Source: Clostridia bacterium
GTDB taxonomy: Bacteria; Bacillota; Clostridia; Oscillospirales; CAG-272
Length of the DNA: 41,967 nt
Assembly: GCA_017507985.1 (NCBI GenBank)
Contig: JAFVZV010000167.1
Coordinates: 1-41,967 of the forward strand
Direction: 5' to 3'
Below are positions 1 to 7,338 of this stretch, one piece after another (position 1 is the stretch's first letter; the number at the start of each line of letters is the position of its first letter). Made by a program: the position numbers and the translations under genes. The notes beneath the pieces were generated by a model, which was not told the DNA's origin, did no database searches, and worked only from the letters and a program-made list of their open reading frames with translations.

Positions 1-554
1 AAATCGGGGCAGTCGACTACGTTTGCCTTGACGCCGCCAAAGCCCTTTAAGAGCTGCATCTCGCCCTTATCCACATAGGGCTTGAATACCTTGGCGATAT
101 CGTAGAAGTAGCCTGTGGGACGGTAGATGACCCACTCCATCTCGCCCTTTTTGAGCTCCTCCTCGAAGAGGTACTTGGCGTGAAGCATGGGTACCTTATC
201 GGCACCCACCTCATCGCAGGAGATAACCGAAACGTAGTGGAACTTTTTAACGCCTGCCGCCTTTGCCTCGGCGTACAGGTTCATATTGCCTTTGTAGTCG
301 ATGTCATAAGCAGTGAACTTAGTAGACGCGCCCGTAAGACCTACGGTGGAAATGATAACGTCCGCGCCGTCGCAAAGACCCTTCAGGGTCTCGGGATCGG
401 TGGCGTCAATGGCTTTGAAGGTGTATTTTCCCTCGGTGCCCTCGATCGTGCCCTCCTTCAGGTCAGCCGCGATCACCTCGTGCCCGTCGGCACAAAGCTT
501 TTTGAGAATTTCGGCGCCAAGATTGCCAAAGGCGCCTGCAAGTACGATCTTCAT
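1..554 (-). CDS. NmrA-like NAD(P)-binding protein (partial, 3' end outside window)
   Basis: Atypical short-chain dehydrogenase/NmrA-type Rossmann protein; the substrate cannot be told. The first 184 codons are present and the frame runs off the window edge without a stop. The N-terminus MKIVLAGAFGNLGAEILKKL carries the glycine-rich dinucleotide loop, followed by an IDATDPETLKG segment, a DVIISTVG strand and a YRPTGYFYD segment typical of extended or atypical SDRs. The ATG at 554 has a GGAGAAAAG site just upstream that overlaps the stop of the flavin-protein gene, 12 bases away. It is probably the fourth gene of the TetR-controlled operon, consistent with an NAD(P)H redox role beside a flavin protein (inference). 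Confidence 0.8.
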   Translation of the reverse strand, partial: MKIVLAGAFGNLGAEILKKLCADGHEVIAADLKEGTIEGTEGKYTFKAIDATDPETLKGLCDGADVIISTVGLTGASTKFTAYDIDYKGNMNLYAEAKAAGVKKFHYVSVISCDEVGADKVPMLHAKYLFEEELKKGEMEWVIYRPTGYFYDIAKVFKPYVDKGEMQLLKGFGGVKANVVDCPD

Positions 555-566
555 ATTCTTTTCTCC

Positions 567-1493
567 TTACTTTTTATTTTTCTCTTTGGAACGCTTATCG
601 TTGATGATCTTCATGTGCTCCTCGGTGATCAGCTCAACGCCGTTTTCCTTGGCCCACGCAACACAGCCCTTGAGAACGACGGACAAGAACACGCGCGGAA
701 CGCCCAGAATGGTCATGAGCGCCTCATCGGTGAACTTGATCTTATCGTCAACGCGGTCGGCAGCATAGCGAACCGACTCCAGCGACGCCTGGCGAACCTG
801 CAAAAGCTCCGCTCTCATCCTGGTCTTTCTGTGGAACCAGAAATTCTTGCTGTCACGGTAGCCGTAGTCTACGGGAAGTGCGGGGAAATCCTTGGCGCGC
901 ACGCCGTTGATGATCGCGTCGGCATACTTCTTCTTCATCAGGATCTTGTCCACGCGAAGGATAAAGTGAGCGCCGAATTTGCTCGTAATGCCGTTGAAAT
1001 CGTGATAGGGACCCTCGTAGCCGTTCAGCTCACCGGCAAGGTCCTTGTCCGCGCCATCCAGCTCGCGCATCCAGGTACATTCGATGGCCTCGATGGCATC
1101 GGTCAGCACCATAGGACGAGCCTCGCCCGTTTCTTCTTCCAAAAGGCTCTTTTCCAGCTTGAACTTGCACTTGGGCATTTTATCCTCGGGTTTGTCACCC
1201 GGCCAGGACAGCTTGACCGCCTCGTGGAAGGTTGAGGGCTTGTCGTCGATAAAATTGAGGGTGCACTTGCCGTTTCTCAGAATGTTCTGAGCCGTGTTAG
1301 AGGAGTTGCGGCAGCACAGTAGCATGGCGTAGTAATCCTTACCTGCCACGTAATAGGGCTGTACCAGCGAATAGGGGCCGAGGTTGGTCGTACCGTCCTC
1401 ACACAGCGTGCTGATGATGACGGTAGGCATCGGGAAATACAGCGAGGTTTGATAGAAGTTATCCACGATGCGAAGGTTTTCAAAGCTACTCAT
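567..1493 (-). CDS. Flavin reductase-like FMN-binding protein with C-terminal PCP_red-like domain
   Basis: 308 aa. The N-terminal two thirds resemble the flavin reductase/flavoredoxin split-barrel family: FPMPTVIISTLCEDGTTNLGPYS, a CRNSSNTAQNI segment and a GAHFILRVDKI strand. The last ~50 residues (FTDEALMTILGVPRVFLSVV, then WAKENGVELITEEHM) resemble the small PCP_red domain seen at the C-terminus of light-independent protochlorophyllide reductase subunits and in some flavin proteins. That suggests a redox or electron-transfer protein; the substrate is unknown. The ATG at 1493 has a GGAGATATC site. It sits 21 bases after the tetR stop and 12 bases before the NmrA-like gene, inside one operon. 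Confidence 0.8.
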   Translation of the reverse strand: MSSFENLRIVDNFYQTSLYFPMPTVIISTLCEDGTTNLGPYSLVQPYYVAGKDYYAMLLCCRNSSNTAQNILRNGKCTLNFIDDKPSTFHEAVKLSWPGDKPEDKMPKCKFKLEKSLLEEETGEARPMVLTDAIEAIECTWMRELDGADKDLAGELNGYEGPYHDFNGITSKFGAHFILRVDKILMKKKYADAIINGVRAKDFPALPVDYGYRDSKNFWFHRKTRMRAELLQVRQASLESVRYAADRVDDKIKFTDEALMTILGVPRVFLSVVLKGCVAWAKENGVELITEEHMKIINDKRSKEKNKK

Positions 1494-1514
1494 AATGATA
1501 TCTCCTTTGTATTT

Positions 1515-2018
1515 TTATTTTATTATTTTCAACAGAATATCCGACAGCTGCTCAAACGGCACGCCTGCCATCGTCCAGGTCAACAGCGACTCGGCGATAA
1601 AGGCGGCGCCAAAGTCGTCCTTGGCAATGGGCTTGACCAAGTCCGCCAGCTGCTCGCGTAGCTGCTTGTGCCGCTTGGAGAAGACCGTGGAAAACACCTT
1701 TGCCGCCTCCGCGTCGGTAAATAAAGCCTTATGCTTGTCGGAAAAGCAAAGCAGCGCCTCGTAGATACCGCGCAGTAGCGAGGCGGCATCCGGGGATTTG
1801 TGCGCGCGAATCTCAGCAAGACACTCCTGCCACTCCTCCAGCATAAAGGAGGCGATCAGCATATCCTTGGACTTGAAATAATTGTAGACCGTTCCCACGC
1901 CGATGCCGCACGCTCCCGCGACCGACCGAATGGTGGTGTTGGCGTATCCGCGCTCGGCGATTTGCTTTTTGGCTTCCGCAAGCAGCTGTTCGCGGACGTT
2001 TTCAATGATTTTCGGCAT
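1515..2018 (-). CDS. TetR/AcrR family transcriptional regulator
   Basis: 167 aa. The N-terminal helix-turn-helix is clear: ANTTIRSVAGACGIGVGTVY followed by NYFKSKDMLIASF, the classic TetR DNA-binding core at residues ~25-60. The C-terminal ligand domain is family-typical in size but gives no ligand hint. It starts 3 bases after the hydrolase stop and precedes the flavin protein by 21 bases, so it is the second gene of a four-gene operon. An inverted repeat TGAAC-CC-GTTCA at the operon's start site is the likely autoregulatory operator (inference). TetR regulators inside such operons usually sense a substrate of the neighbouring enzymes. Confidence 0.92.
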   Translation of the reverse strand: MPKIIENVREQLLAEAKKQIAERGYANTTIRSVAGACGIGVGTVYNYFKSKDMLIASFMLEEWQECLAEIRAHKSPDAASLLRGIYEALLCFSDKHKALFTDAEAAKVFSTVFSKRHKQLREQLADLVKPIAKDDFGAAFIAESLLTWTMAGVPFEQLSDILLKIIK

Positions 2019-2021
2019 ACG

Positions 2022-2783
2022 TCACTTCCCTTCTTTTGGTTGCAATATCGTCTGTGCGACGATCGTTTGCACGGTTTGCTCGATCTGGTCGGTCGCCTCG
2101 ATGCGCGGCGTACCGTCACCCTTTTGCGCGCCATACATACCAAAGTAGGCGTGACAGCCGCCCTCGATCACGGTCTCGCTCAGATCCGCCGGCAAATTCT
2201 CTTTGTACGATTCGTACTTTTCTTGGTTCATCACGCCGTCCTCACTGCCGTATATAGATAAAACGGTTAGCGCGCTGCCCGAAAGATCGGCCGTAGAATA
2301 GGACGCCAGTAAGATCAGGCCTTCGAACTCCGTTTCGTGCTTGGCTGCATAAGAAGCCGCCATGGATCCGCCCAGCGAGTGTCCGCCGATATACCAACGG
2401 TCGACCTCGGGAAAAGCATCCTGCACACCGTCTGCGGCTTTTATATCCAGCACGGCAAGACGGCAAGGCATCTCGATCAGCACACACAGAACGCCCCGTG
2501 CCGCAAGGGCTCGCATCAAGGGAACGTAGGCCGTATGCTCAACCTTACCACCGGGATAAAAGATGAATCCCGCCTCGCTTTTTTCGGGCAAAAAGACGAT
2601 ACTGCCGTCCTCGAGCGTTCTCTGCTCAATCTCGCCCTCGATAGCAAAAGCCGCGATTGCCTCCTCGTCAGCGTGATAGTAGTCGCCCACGTAAATGGCA
2701 CACCCACCCACGATCACCGCCAAAGACAGCGACAGAATCCATATGAGTATTTTTCGTTTGCGCGACTGCATTTTTTCTTTCAT
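2022..2783 (-). CDS. Membrane-anchored alpha/beta hydrolase
   Basis: 253 aa from the chosen start. An N-terminal hydrophobic segment (residues ~11-32, ILIWILSLSLAVIVGGCAIY) should anchor or export it; VGGC is a marginal lipobox. The catalytic core is visible: nucleophile Ser136 in GGHSLGGS, acid Asp in YGSEDGV and base His in EGGCHAYFGMYG, as in the dienelactone hydrolase/alpha-beta hydrolase family. The ATG at 2783 is preferred over 2795 because GGAGG lies five bases upstream of it. It is the first gene of the TetR operon, directly behind a consensus promoter. It probably hydrolyses an ester or similar bond outside the membrane; substrate unknown. Confidence 0.88.
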   Translation of the reverse strand: MKEKMQSRKRKILIWILSLSLAVIVGGCAIYVGDYYHADEEAIAAFAIEGEIEQRTLEDGSIVFLPEKSEAGFIFYPGGKVEHTAYVPLMRALAARGVLCVLIEMPCRLAVLDIKAADGVQDAFPEVDRWYIGGHSLGGSMAASYAAKHETEFEGLILLASYSTADLSGSALTVLSIYGSEDGVMNQEKYESYKENLPADLSETVIEGGCHAYFGMYGAQKGDGTPRIEATDQIEQTVQTIVAQTILQPKEGK

Positions 2784-2804
2784 GCTCGCCTCCATCTTTT
2801 TTTG

Positions 2805-2816
2805 TGAACCCGTTCA
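2805..2816. promoter_or_regulatory. Candidate TetR operator (inverted repeat)
   Basis: TGAAC-CC-GTTCA is a 5+2+5 inverted repeat. It lies just downstream of the -10 box, over the predicted transcription start of the hydrolase-tetR operon, where a bound repressor would block initiation. It is short, so chance is possible; position is the main support. Confidence 0.5.
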
Positions 2817-2822
2817 TTTACC

Positions 2823-2851
2823 ATTATACCTCCTGCGTCTAACTTTGTCAA
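2823..2851 (-). promoter_or_regulatory. Sigma-A promoter of hydrolase-tetR-flavin-NmrA operon
   Basis: On the minus strand TTGACA (2851-2846) and TATAAT (2828-2823) are both perfect consensus with exactly 17 bases between them. The first ribosome site and ATG follow about 35 bases downstream. Confidence 0.85.
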
Positions 2852-2872
2852 GAGTTTAACAAAAATTATATC

Positions 2873-2913
2873 GCAAAAACAAAAGGAGGGCGGCGGTCCT
2901 TCGACCGCCGCCC
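2873..2913 (-). terminator. Rho-independent terminator after the small membrane protein
   Basis: Perfect 11-bp GC-rich arms at 2888-2898 and 2903-2913 with a CTTC loop. On the minus strand the stem is followed by a T-rich tract (TCCTTTTGTTTTTG). It separates the upstream minus-strand unit from the TetR operon promoter. Confidence 0.82.
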
Positions 2914-2936
2914 TGCGGGGTGTGTCATTCATTTGA

Positions 2937-3284
2937 TCAGAAGAAGAAAGCGTTGGCCATGCCGACCGTCAATGCGGCAGCCGCCACGATGCGGGCGATC
3001 AGAAACAGCTTTTCGTTGTGTGTTTTCTGTGCCACGATGCCAAGCACGATCGAGGCAATGCTCGTCATACCGACGAGGAAGCCGCCCGTCATTTGTCCCA
3101 AGAATAATCCACCGCTGATGCTGACGCCGACGTAGGCCAGATACAGCCCCAGCGCCGCCGTTACGTAAAGACAAACAGCCTGTGCCTTTTTATTCTTCAG
3201 CACAAACATCAGAATGACGGAAAGCAGTGTAGCTCCCGCAAGGGCCATAAAAACGATAATCAACCAATCCAAAGAAGTTAACAT
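2937..3284 (-). CDS. Small membrane protein, four predicted helices
   Basis: 115 aa, not recognised. It is almost entirely hydrophobic, with segments at about residues 4-27 (LDWLIIVFMALAGATLLSVI), 36-55, 60-80 and 90-113, ending VGMANAFFF. A longer frame opens at 3401, but the ATG at 3284 has a GAGGA ribosome site and the membrane topology begins there, so the shorter start is chosen. It follows the histidine kinase by 113 bases on the same strand and may be read from that transcript. A strong terminator follows. Confidence 0.7.
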   Translation of the reverse strand: MLTSLDWLIIVFMALAGATLLSVILMFVLKNKKAQAVCLYVTAALGLYLAYVGVSISGGLFLGQMTGGFLVGMTSIASIVLGIVAQKTHNEKLFLIARIVAAAALTVGMANAFFF

Positions 3285-3397
3285 ATTCGATTCCTCACTT
3301 TCATTTTTATTTGGGTGTTTCCCCTTTGGTGAGTATAGAATATCATAGCTTTCTAAAGAAATTCCGCAGAAAATTCTAAAGAATTCTGAAGATTGCT

Positions 3398-4429
3398 TCA
3401 AAATTTCAAAAGTGTGATGGTAATTTCAAACGTGCTGCCATTGCTTTCAATCTCAACGCTGCCGTCGTAGTTATGCGCGATGCGGCGAATGCTGCTGAGC
3501 CCCATGCGATAGCTTTCCGTGGGGGCATCGACCGCTCGCACGCCGTTTTTCTGCCGGATGATCAGTCCGTTCTCTGTCGTGCGTACGTCAAGTTCAACCG
3601 CGCGGGCGGGATCGGCATATTTCTGCACGTTGGAAATGAGATTATCGAAAATTCTGCGCAGCTCTCCGACGTCAAAGCTACCCGAAAACGGTTGGCATCC
3701 CGAAAGATTAACGGACAGCGAAAACGTCTCCTCCAGCACCTGCTCAAATTCATCAGCCAGCTGAACCATCAACAACCGCGCATCCTCAAACTGCTCGAGC
3801 GTACGGTGACCGCCGTCGAGCAGAATGTCGGTCAGGTCCTTGATCTGCTCCGCCTTTTTCTGTACCAGTTCCACGTAAGCACGACACTCCTCGGGCGTGC
3901 ATTCCTCCTTGGCAGAGAGCAGCTCGGAATAGGCAAGAATCGAGGTCAACGGCGTGCGGATATCGTGCGAGAGGGTACGGATCAGCTCCTCTTTTTCCTC
4001 ATTCAGCTTGCTTTCTTTGTCCTTGACCGATCGCTCCGTTTCGGACAGATAATTGACCGCCTCGGCCAATTGAGTCAGCTCGTTGTTGCCTTGCAGCGGA
4101 ACGCGATGGCCGTACTCGCCCTTTTGCAGGGTGTCCACCCCTTTGATGATGGTACGAATATAGGCCAGCCGATCGCCGAACAGCGAAAGAAAGAGAATGA
4201 TGAAAAAGACAACGGAGGTGATCAGGCTGATGCTAAGCATCGTGTTGTCCAGCTGATAATATTGATCCTCATCCAATATGATATTGTTGCTCCAGCAATA
4301 TTCCTCCACCACGCCGATGCCCGCATACAGCAAAAACAAAAACAGAAAGAAAGCGCTGACAAGGCAAATGGCGACGATACCGAGCATCTGGTGGGAAAGC
4401 TTGCGTCGCTTGGTTGCTCGATCAGTCAA
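3398..4429 (-). CDS. Sensor histidine kinase (HAMP, HisKA, HATPase_c)
   Basis: 343 aa from a TTG start. TM1 is residues ~16-41 and TM2 ~64-84, enclosing a short extracellular loop of ~20 residues, as in kinases that sense through the membrane or a partner. A HAMP linker follows (~90-132). The HisKA box LSHDIRTPLTS puts the phospho-acceptor at His155. The N box is NLISNVQKYAD, while the G1 region is degenerate (RQKNGV in place of DxGxG). The TTG at 4429 overlaps the regulator stop by eight bases and has an AAGGGGG site seven bases upstream; no ATG start fits as well. It pairs with the OmpR regulator just upstream; the signal is unknown. Confidence 0.9.
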   Translation of the reverse strand: MTDRATKRRKLSHQMLGIVAICLVSAFFLFLFLLYAGIGVVEEYCWSNNIILDEDQYYQLDNTMLSISLITSVVFFIILFLSLFGDRLAYIRTIIKGVDTLQKGEYGHRVPLQGNNELTQLAEAVNYLSETERSVKDKESKLNEEKEELIRTLSHDIRTPLTSILAYSELLSAKEECTPEECRAYVELVQKKAEQIKDLTDILLDGGHRTLEQFEDARLLMVQLADEFEQVLEETFSLSVNLSGCQPFSGSFDVGELRRIFDNLISNVQKYADPARAVELDVRTTENGLIIRQKNGVRAVDAPTESYRMGLSSIRRIAHNYDGSVEIESNGSTFEITITLLKF

Positions 4430-5123
4430 CGTAATACCCCCTTCCCCACGCGGTCTTGATATAGGTAGGATTTCTGGAGTCGTCTCCCAGCTTTTTTCTG
4501 ATATTTTTAATATGCACCATAATGGCGCCGTCACCAACGGCATTTTCGTTCCATATACTTTGATAGATCATATCGAGCGAAAAAATGCGCTTGCGGTTGG
4601 TCAGCAGCAGCTCCAATATTTTAAACTCGGTATAGGTCAGCGCGATGCTCTCACCACCCTTGATAACCACCTGGCTGTCAAGGTCGAGATACACGTCGCC
4701 CAGTGCCAAACGATTCCCCTGCTCCGCCGTCCCATGTGTCTCGCTCACGCGACCGACGCGGCGGCGCAAAATGGCCTTGACACGCATCAACAGCTCGGCA
4801 CTCGAAAAGGGCTTGACGATATAATCGTCTGCGCCGACGGAAAAGCCCATGACCTTGTCCGATTCGCCCGAATAAGCGGTCAGGAAAATGATGGGCGTTT
4901 CGCTACTTCTGCGAATTTCCGCTCCTACCGTAAAGCCCGTGGTATCGGGCATATTGACGTCAAGAATATACAGATCGATCTCCTCGCTCGCATTTGCCAG
5001 TGCCGACCGCCCGTTCTCGGCCGTCACGACGCTATAGCCCTCGCCCGAGAGCAGCAGCACCAATACGTCGCGGATCTCCTTTTCGTCGTCAGCGACGAGA
5101 ATACACGATTTTCCGTCCTTCAT
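4422..5123 (-). CDS. OmpR/PhoB-family response regulator
   Basis: 233 aa, full family length. The receiver domain (residues ~6-118) has the acidic pair Asp12-Asp13, phospho-acceptor Asp55 in YILDVNMPD, the conserved Thr in IIFLTAYSG and Lys in DDYIVKPFSS. A C-terminal winged-helix domain (~135-232) ends TYIKTAWGRGYYVD, as is typical of OmpR-type regulators. The ATG at 5123 follows an AAGGAGG site. Its stop overlaps the kinase start, so the two are translationally coupled. The GNAT gene is 33 bases upstream on the same strand and is probably cotranscribed. Confidence 0.95.
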   Translation of the reverse strand: MKDGKSCILVADDEKEIRDVLVLLLSGEGYSVVTAENGRSALANASEEIDLYILDVNMPDTTGFTVGAEIRRSSETPIIFLTAYSGESDKVMGFSVGADDYIVKPFSSAELLMRVKAILRRRVGRVSETHGTAEQGNRLALGDVYLDLDSQVVIKGGESIALTYTEFKILELLLTNRKRIFSLDMIYQSIWNENAVGDGAIMVHIKNIRKKLGDDSRNPTYIKTAWGRGYYVD

Positions 5124-5156
5124 ATCCGTCCTCCTTACATCCTTACGTTGTTCGGA

Positions 5157-5621
5157 TCACAGTATCAGCTCCATGCCAATCTTCTGCGGCACAAGCCCAC
5201 AGCTCTCGTAGAATCGGAGCGCCGAGGGGTTGCAGCTCCACACATTGAGCGTCAGGTTGTAGCAGCCGTTCTCCTTGGCCATCACCACAGCCGCATCGTA
5301 CAGCTCTTTTCCCATGTGACGGCCGCGTAGCTTTTCGTCCACGCAAAGATCGTCGATATATAGCGTTTTGATGTCGGTCAACACCGAATCGTTTTCATGA
5401 CATTGATAGATACAAAAGCAATATCCCATGACCTCGTCTTGCTCGTCCACTGCCACCAAAATAGGGCGTCGCTCGTCCGTCAGCATGATATTGAGCTCTT
5501 CGTCGTTATATTTTCGTCCAATTTTAAAGATATCGGGACGACCGTTATGGTGCACCAGATCCACCTGCGAGAGCAGATCCCCAATCTTAGGTATGTCCTT
5601 GTGTTTTGCGCGTCTAATCAT
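5157..5621 (-). CDS. GNAT family N-acetyltransferase
   Basis: 154 aa. The acetyl-CoA binding region is clear: TLYIDDLCVDEKLRGRHMGK (motif A, R/QxxGxG/A type), then LTLNVWSCNPSALRFYESCG in the C-terminal half. The RimI-like fold suggests transfer of an acetyl group to an amine; the acceptor is unknown. The start at 5621 (MIRRAKHKDIPKI) is chosen over 5645 because AGGAGAGG lies directly before it. It is the first gene of the GNAT-regulator-kinase unit behind a near-consensus promoter. Confidence 0.9.
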   Translation of the reverse strand: MIRRAKHKDIPKIGDLLSQVDLVHHNGRPDIFKIGRKYNDEELNIMLTDERRPILVAVDEQDEVMGYCFCIYQCHENDSVLTDIKTLYIDDLCVDEKLRGRHMGKELYDAAVVMAKENGCYNLTLNVWSCNPSALRFYESCGLVPQKIGMELIL

Positions 5622-5666
5622 AATACCTCTCCTTTTTGCAAGCACTTCAGCCTCACATCTACATTC

Positions 5667-5695
5667 ATTATATCAAACTTAAACGCGAATTGCAA
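5667..5695 (-). promoter_or_regulatory. Sigma-A promoter of GNAT-regulator-kinase operon
   Basis: Minus strand TTGCAA (5695-5690), 17-base spacer, perfect TATAAT (5672-5667); the GNAT ATG follows 46 bases downstream. Confidence 0.8.
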
Positions 5696-5750
5696 GAATT
5701 ACTTTTTGATACGAAAATGCAACAAAATTCAAAAAAATACGTCCGCATGA

Positions 5751-5779
5751 TTGAAAAACTGACAAATTTATGATACAAT
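5751..5779 (+). promoter_or_regulatory. Sigma-A promoter of the HdeD-like gene
   Basis: TTGAAA (5751-5756), 17 bases, TACAAT (5774-5779), 26 bases before the chosen ATG. It is divergent from the GNAT promoter. Confidence 0.75.
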
Positions 5780-5805
5780 ATAAAAAAAGCGAAAGGAGCT
5801 TTCTC

Positions 5806-6255
5806 ATGGCAAAAAAGAAAAATTCCTCTTTCTTTACTTCCCTGCTCTACATCATCATCGGTGTTCTTCTTATCGTTTTTCGTGACCAGACGCTGGGATG
5901 GGCAATGACAGCCGCAGGCGTATTCTTCGTCATCTCGGGTATTCTCGATTTGTTCAAAAGAAACGTGCTAGGCGGTGTCATCAGCGTCATCATCGGTGTT
6001 GCTGTTTTGGTCCTCGGCTGGACAGTTGCACACATCGTTTTGCTGGTGCTGGGTATTCTGATCGCCGTCAAGGGTGTCGTATCTCTCGTCGATGCACTCA
6101 AGAGACGCACGAAAACGCTGCTTAGTATTTTGTTCCCCATTTTCACCGTTGTGGTCGGTCTGATGCTTGCTTTCGGTAACGCATTCAGTCTCATGATCCT
6201 CATCGCAGGTATTCTGCTTGTGGTCGACGGGGTCCTTGGACTTTTTGCGCGTTAA
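5806..6255 (+). CDS. HdeD/DUF308-like membrane protein
   Basis: 149 aa with six hydrophobic segments arranged as repeated two-helix units (LLYIIIGVLLIVF, WAMTAAGVFFVISGILDLF, GGVISVIIGVAVLVLGW, IVLLVLGILIAVKG, LSILFPIFTVVVGLML, LMILIAGILLVVDGVLGLF). This glycine-rich helix-repeat pattern is that of DUF308/HdeD-like proteins; HdeD acts in acid resistance in E. coli, but no function can be claimed here. The start at 5806 (MAKKKNSSFF) is used because GAAAGGAG precedes it. It has its own promoter and terminator, so it is monocistronic. Confidence 0.82.
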   Translation: MAKKKNSSFFTSLLYIIIGVLLIVFRDQTLGWAMTAAGVFFVISGILDLFKRNVLGGVISVIIGVAVLVLGWTVAHIVLLVLGILIAVKGVVSLVDALKRRTKTLLSILFPIFTVVVGLMLAFGNAFSLMILIAGILLVVDGVLGLFAR

Positions 6256-6257
6256 TA

Positions 6258-6815
6258 TCATAAGCGAAAAGAGGACGATGCAGTTTTGCATCGTCCTCTT
6301 TTTTTACCGATCGGTTCACGGGTTGAAATTGGAGGTAGCCGATATTCCCGTTTTGTCGTTTTCTTTCGATTTCGTTTTCTTATAATTCGTCCCGATGGTA
6401 TTGCCCCCTCTGCCGCCAAGTCCTCGTTCAGATCCGCAATGGGATCTCCCTTGACACCGACGTACTTCAGGTCGTTGGGTACGCCAGACGCCGATACAGG
6501 ATACACACCCGTGGTATGATCGACAAAATACGGCGCAAACGGCGTATCCATAATCTTATCCTCGCGGATGTTGCGAGTCAGCTGATGAATGATGGCCGAG
6601 ACCATCTCAAGGTGGCCAAGCTCCTCGCTGCCGATATCCGTCAGCATACCTACCACATCCCCATCAGGCATAGAATATCGCTGATGAAGATAGCGCATGG
6701 ATGCGCTCAATTCGCCGTCCGGCCCGCCAACCTGGCTGATGATCATAGATGCCAGCGCAGGATTGGGATTTTTGATGTGAACCGGATATTGCAATTTCTT
6801 CTGATAAATCCACAT
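6258..6815 (-). pseudogene. cotJC: cotJC-like manganese catalase family gene, C-terminus lost
   Basis: 185 aa open frame. Residues 1-~137 match the CotJC/Mn-catalase family: MWIYQKKLQYPVHIKNPNP, SQVGGPDGELSASMRYLHQR and the metal-ligand motif IGSEELGHLEMV. After DLNEDLAAE the sequence stops resembling the family. The usual AAEQKARATYE helix and final EVxHFQRFGE segment, which supply the remaining metal ligands, are replaced by a basic low-complexity tail that reads into the neighbouring terminator. Neither other minus-strand frame restores the missing part, so this looks like a 3' deletion, not a simple frameshift. The ATG at 6815 has an AAGGAGG site and sits 13 bases after cotJB. Catalase activity is probably lost (inference). 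Confidence 0.75.
6271..6306 (+). terminator. Rho-independent terminator after the HdeD-like gene
   Basis: Perfect 12-bp arms (6271-6282, 6287-6298), GTTT loop, then eight T residues. The stem lies within the 3' tail of the opposing truncated cotJC frame. Confidence 0.88.
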
Positions 6816-6828
6816 ATATTACGCCTCC

Positions 6829-7338
6829 TTACGCCTTCTTGTTGCCGGGAAAGTCGGGATGCCAGGGCCACGGAGCCTTCGTCCAATCCCACGTATTCGT
6901 GCTAACGTTGCCCATGGCACAAAGAGGACCGCATTTTTGCTCATAAGCATGTGCGACCTCGCGACGTTCCTTGACCAACTGATGATAATAATTTTTTGCT
7001 TCGCAGCAATCGGGATACGCATCCAGATACAGCACAGTTTCCTGAATGGAAAAATCCAGCTTTTGCAGGCGATGCATCAGCTCGTGGCACTCCGCACAGC
7101 CCGAGCGCGCGGGGGTGTCATTTTCTTTGCAGCCACAGCCCCCCCGATCGTCCGAACGATCGTATTTTTCATACCGCTCGTATCCACCGCGATTGGCACC
7201 ATGCGTGCTGCGCCCTGTGCGGCCGCAACCACAGCCTCTGTCTTCGGTGCGCGTTTCACGTCTTTCCTCCTGGCAGCAGCCGCCAAGACGCCGCCCTTGA
7301 TAGCGCGTATACGCGTAATTGTTATCTCTCATTCCCAC
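6829..7338 (-). CDS. cotJB: CotJB spore coat protein with Cys/Gly-rich N-terminal extension
   Basis: 169 aa. Residues ~80-169 are the CotJB domain: ECHELMHRLQKLDFSIQETV, YLDAYPDCCEAKNYYHQL, then TWDWTKAPWPWHPDFPGNKK. CotJB is normally near 90 aa; here about 80 residues precede it, rich in Cys, Gly, Arg and Tyr (GGCCQEE, RGCGCGR, GGCGCKEN), as in crosslinked spore-coat proteins. The GTG at 7338 is used because GGAGG lies nine bases upstream. It overlaps the cotJA stop by 17 bases. In Bacillus the cotJ operon is made in the mother cell under sigma-E. Confidence 0.85.
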   Translation of the reverse strand: MGMRDNNYAYTRYQGRRLGGCCQEERRETRTEDRGCGCGRTGRSTHGANRGGYERYEKYDRSDDRGGCGCKENDTPARSGCAECHELMHRLQKLDFSIQETVLYLDAYPDCCEAKNYYHQLVKERREVAHAYEQKCGPLCAMGNVSTNTWDWTKAPWPWHPDFPGNKKA

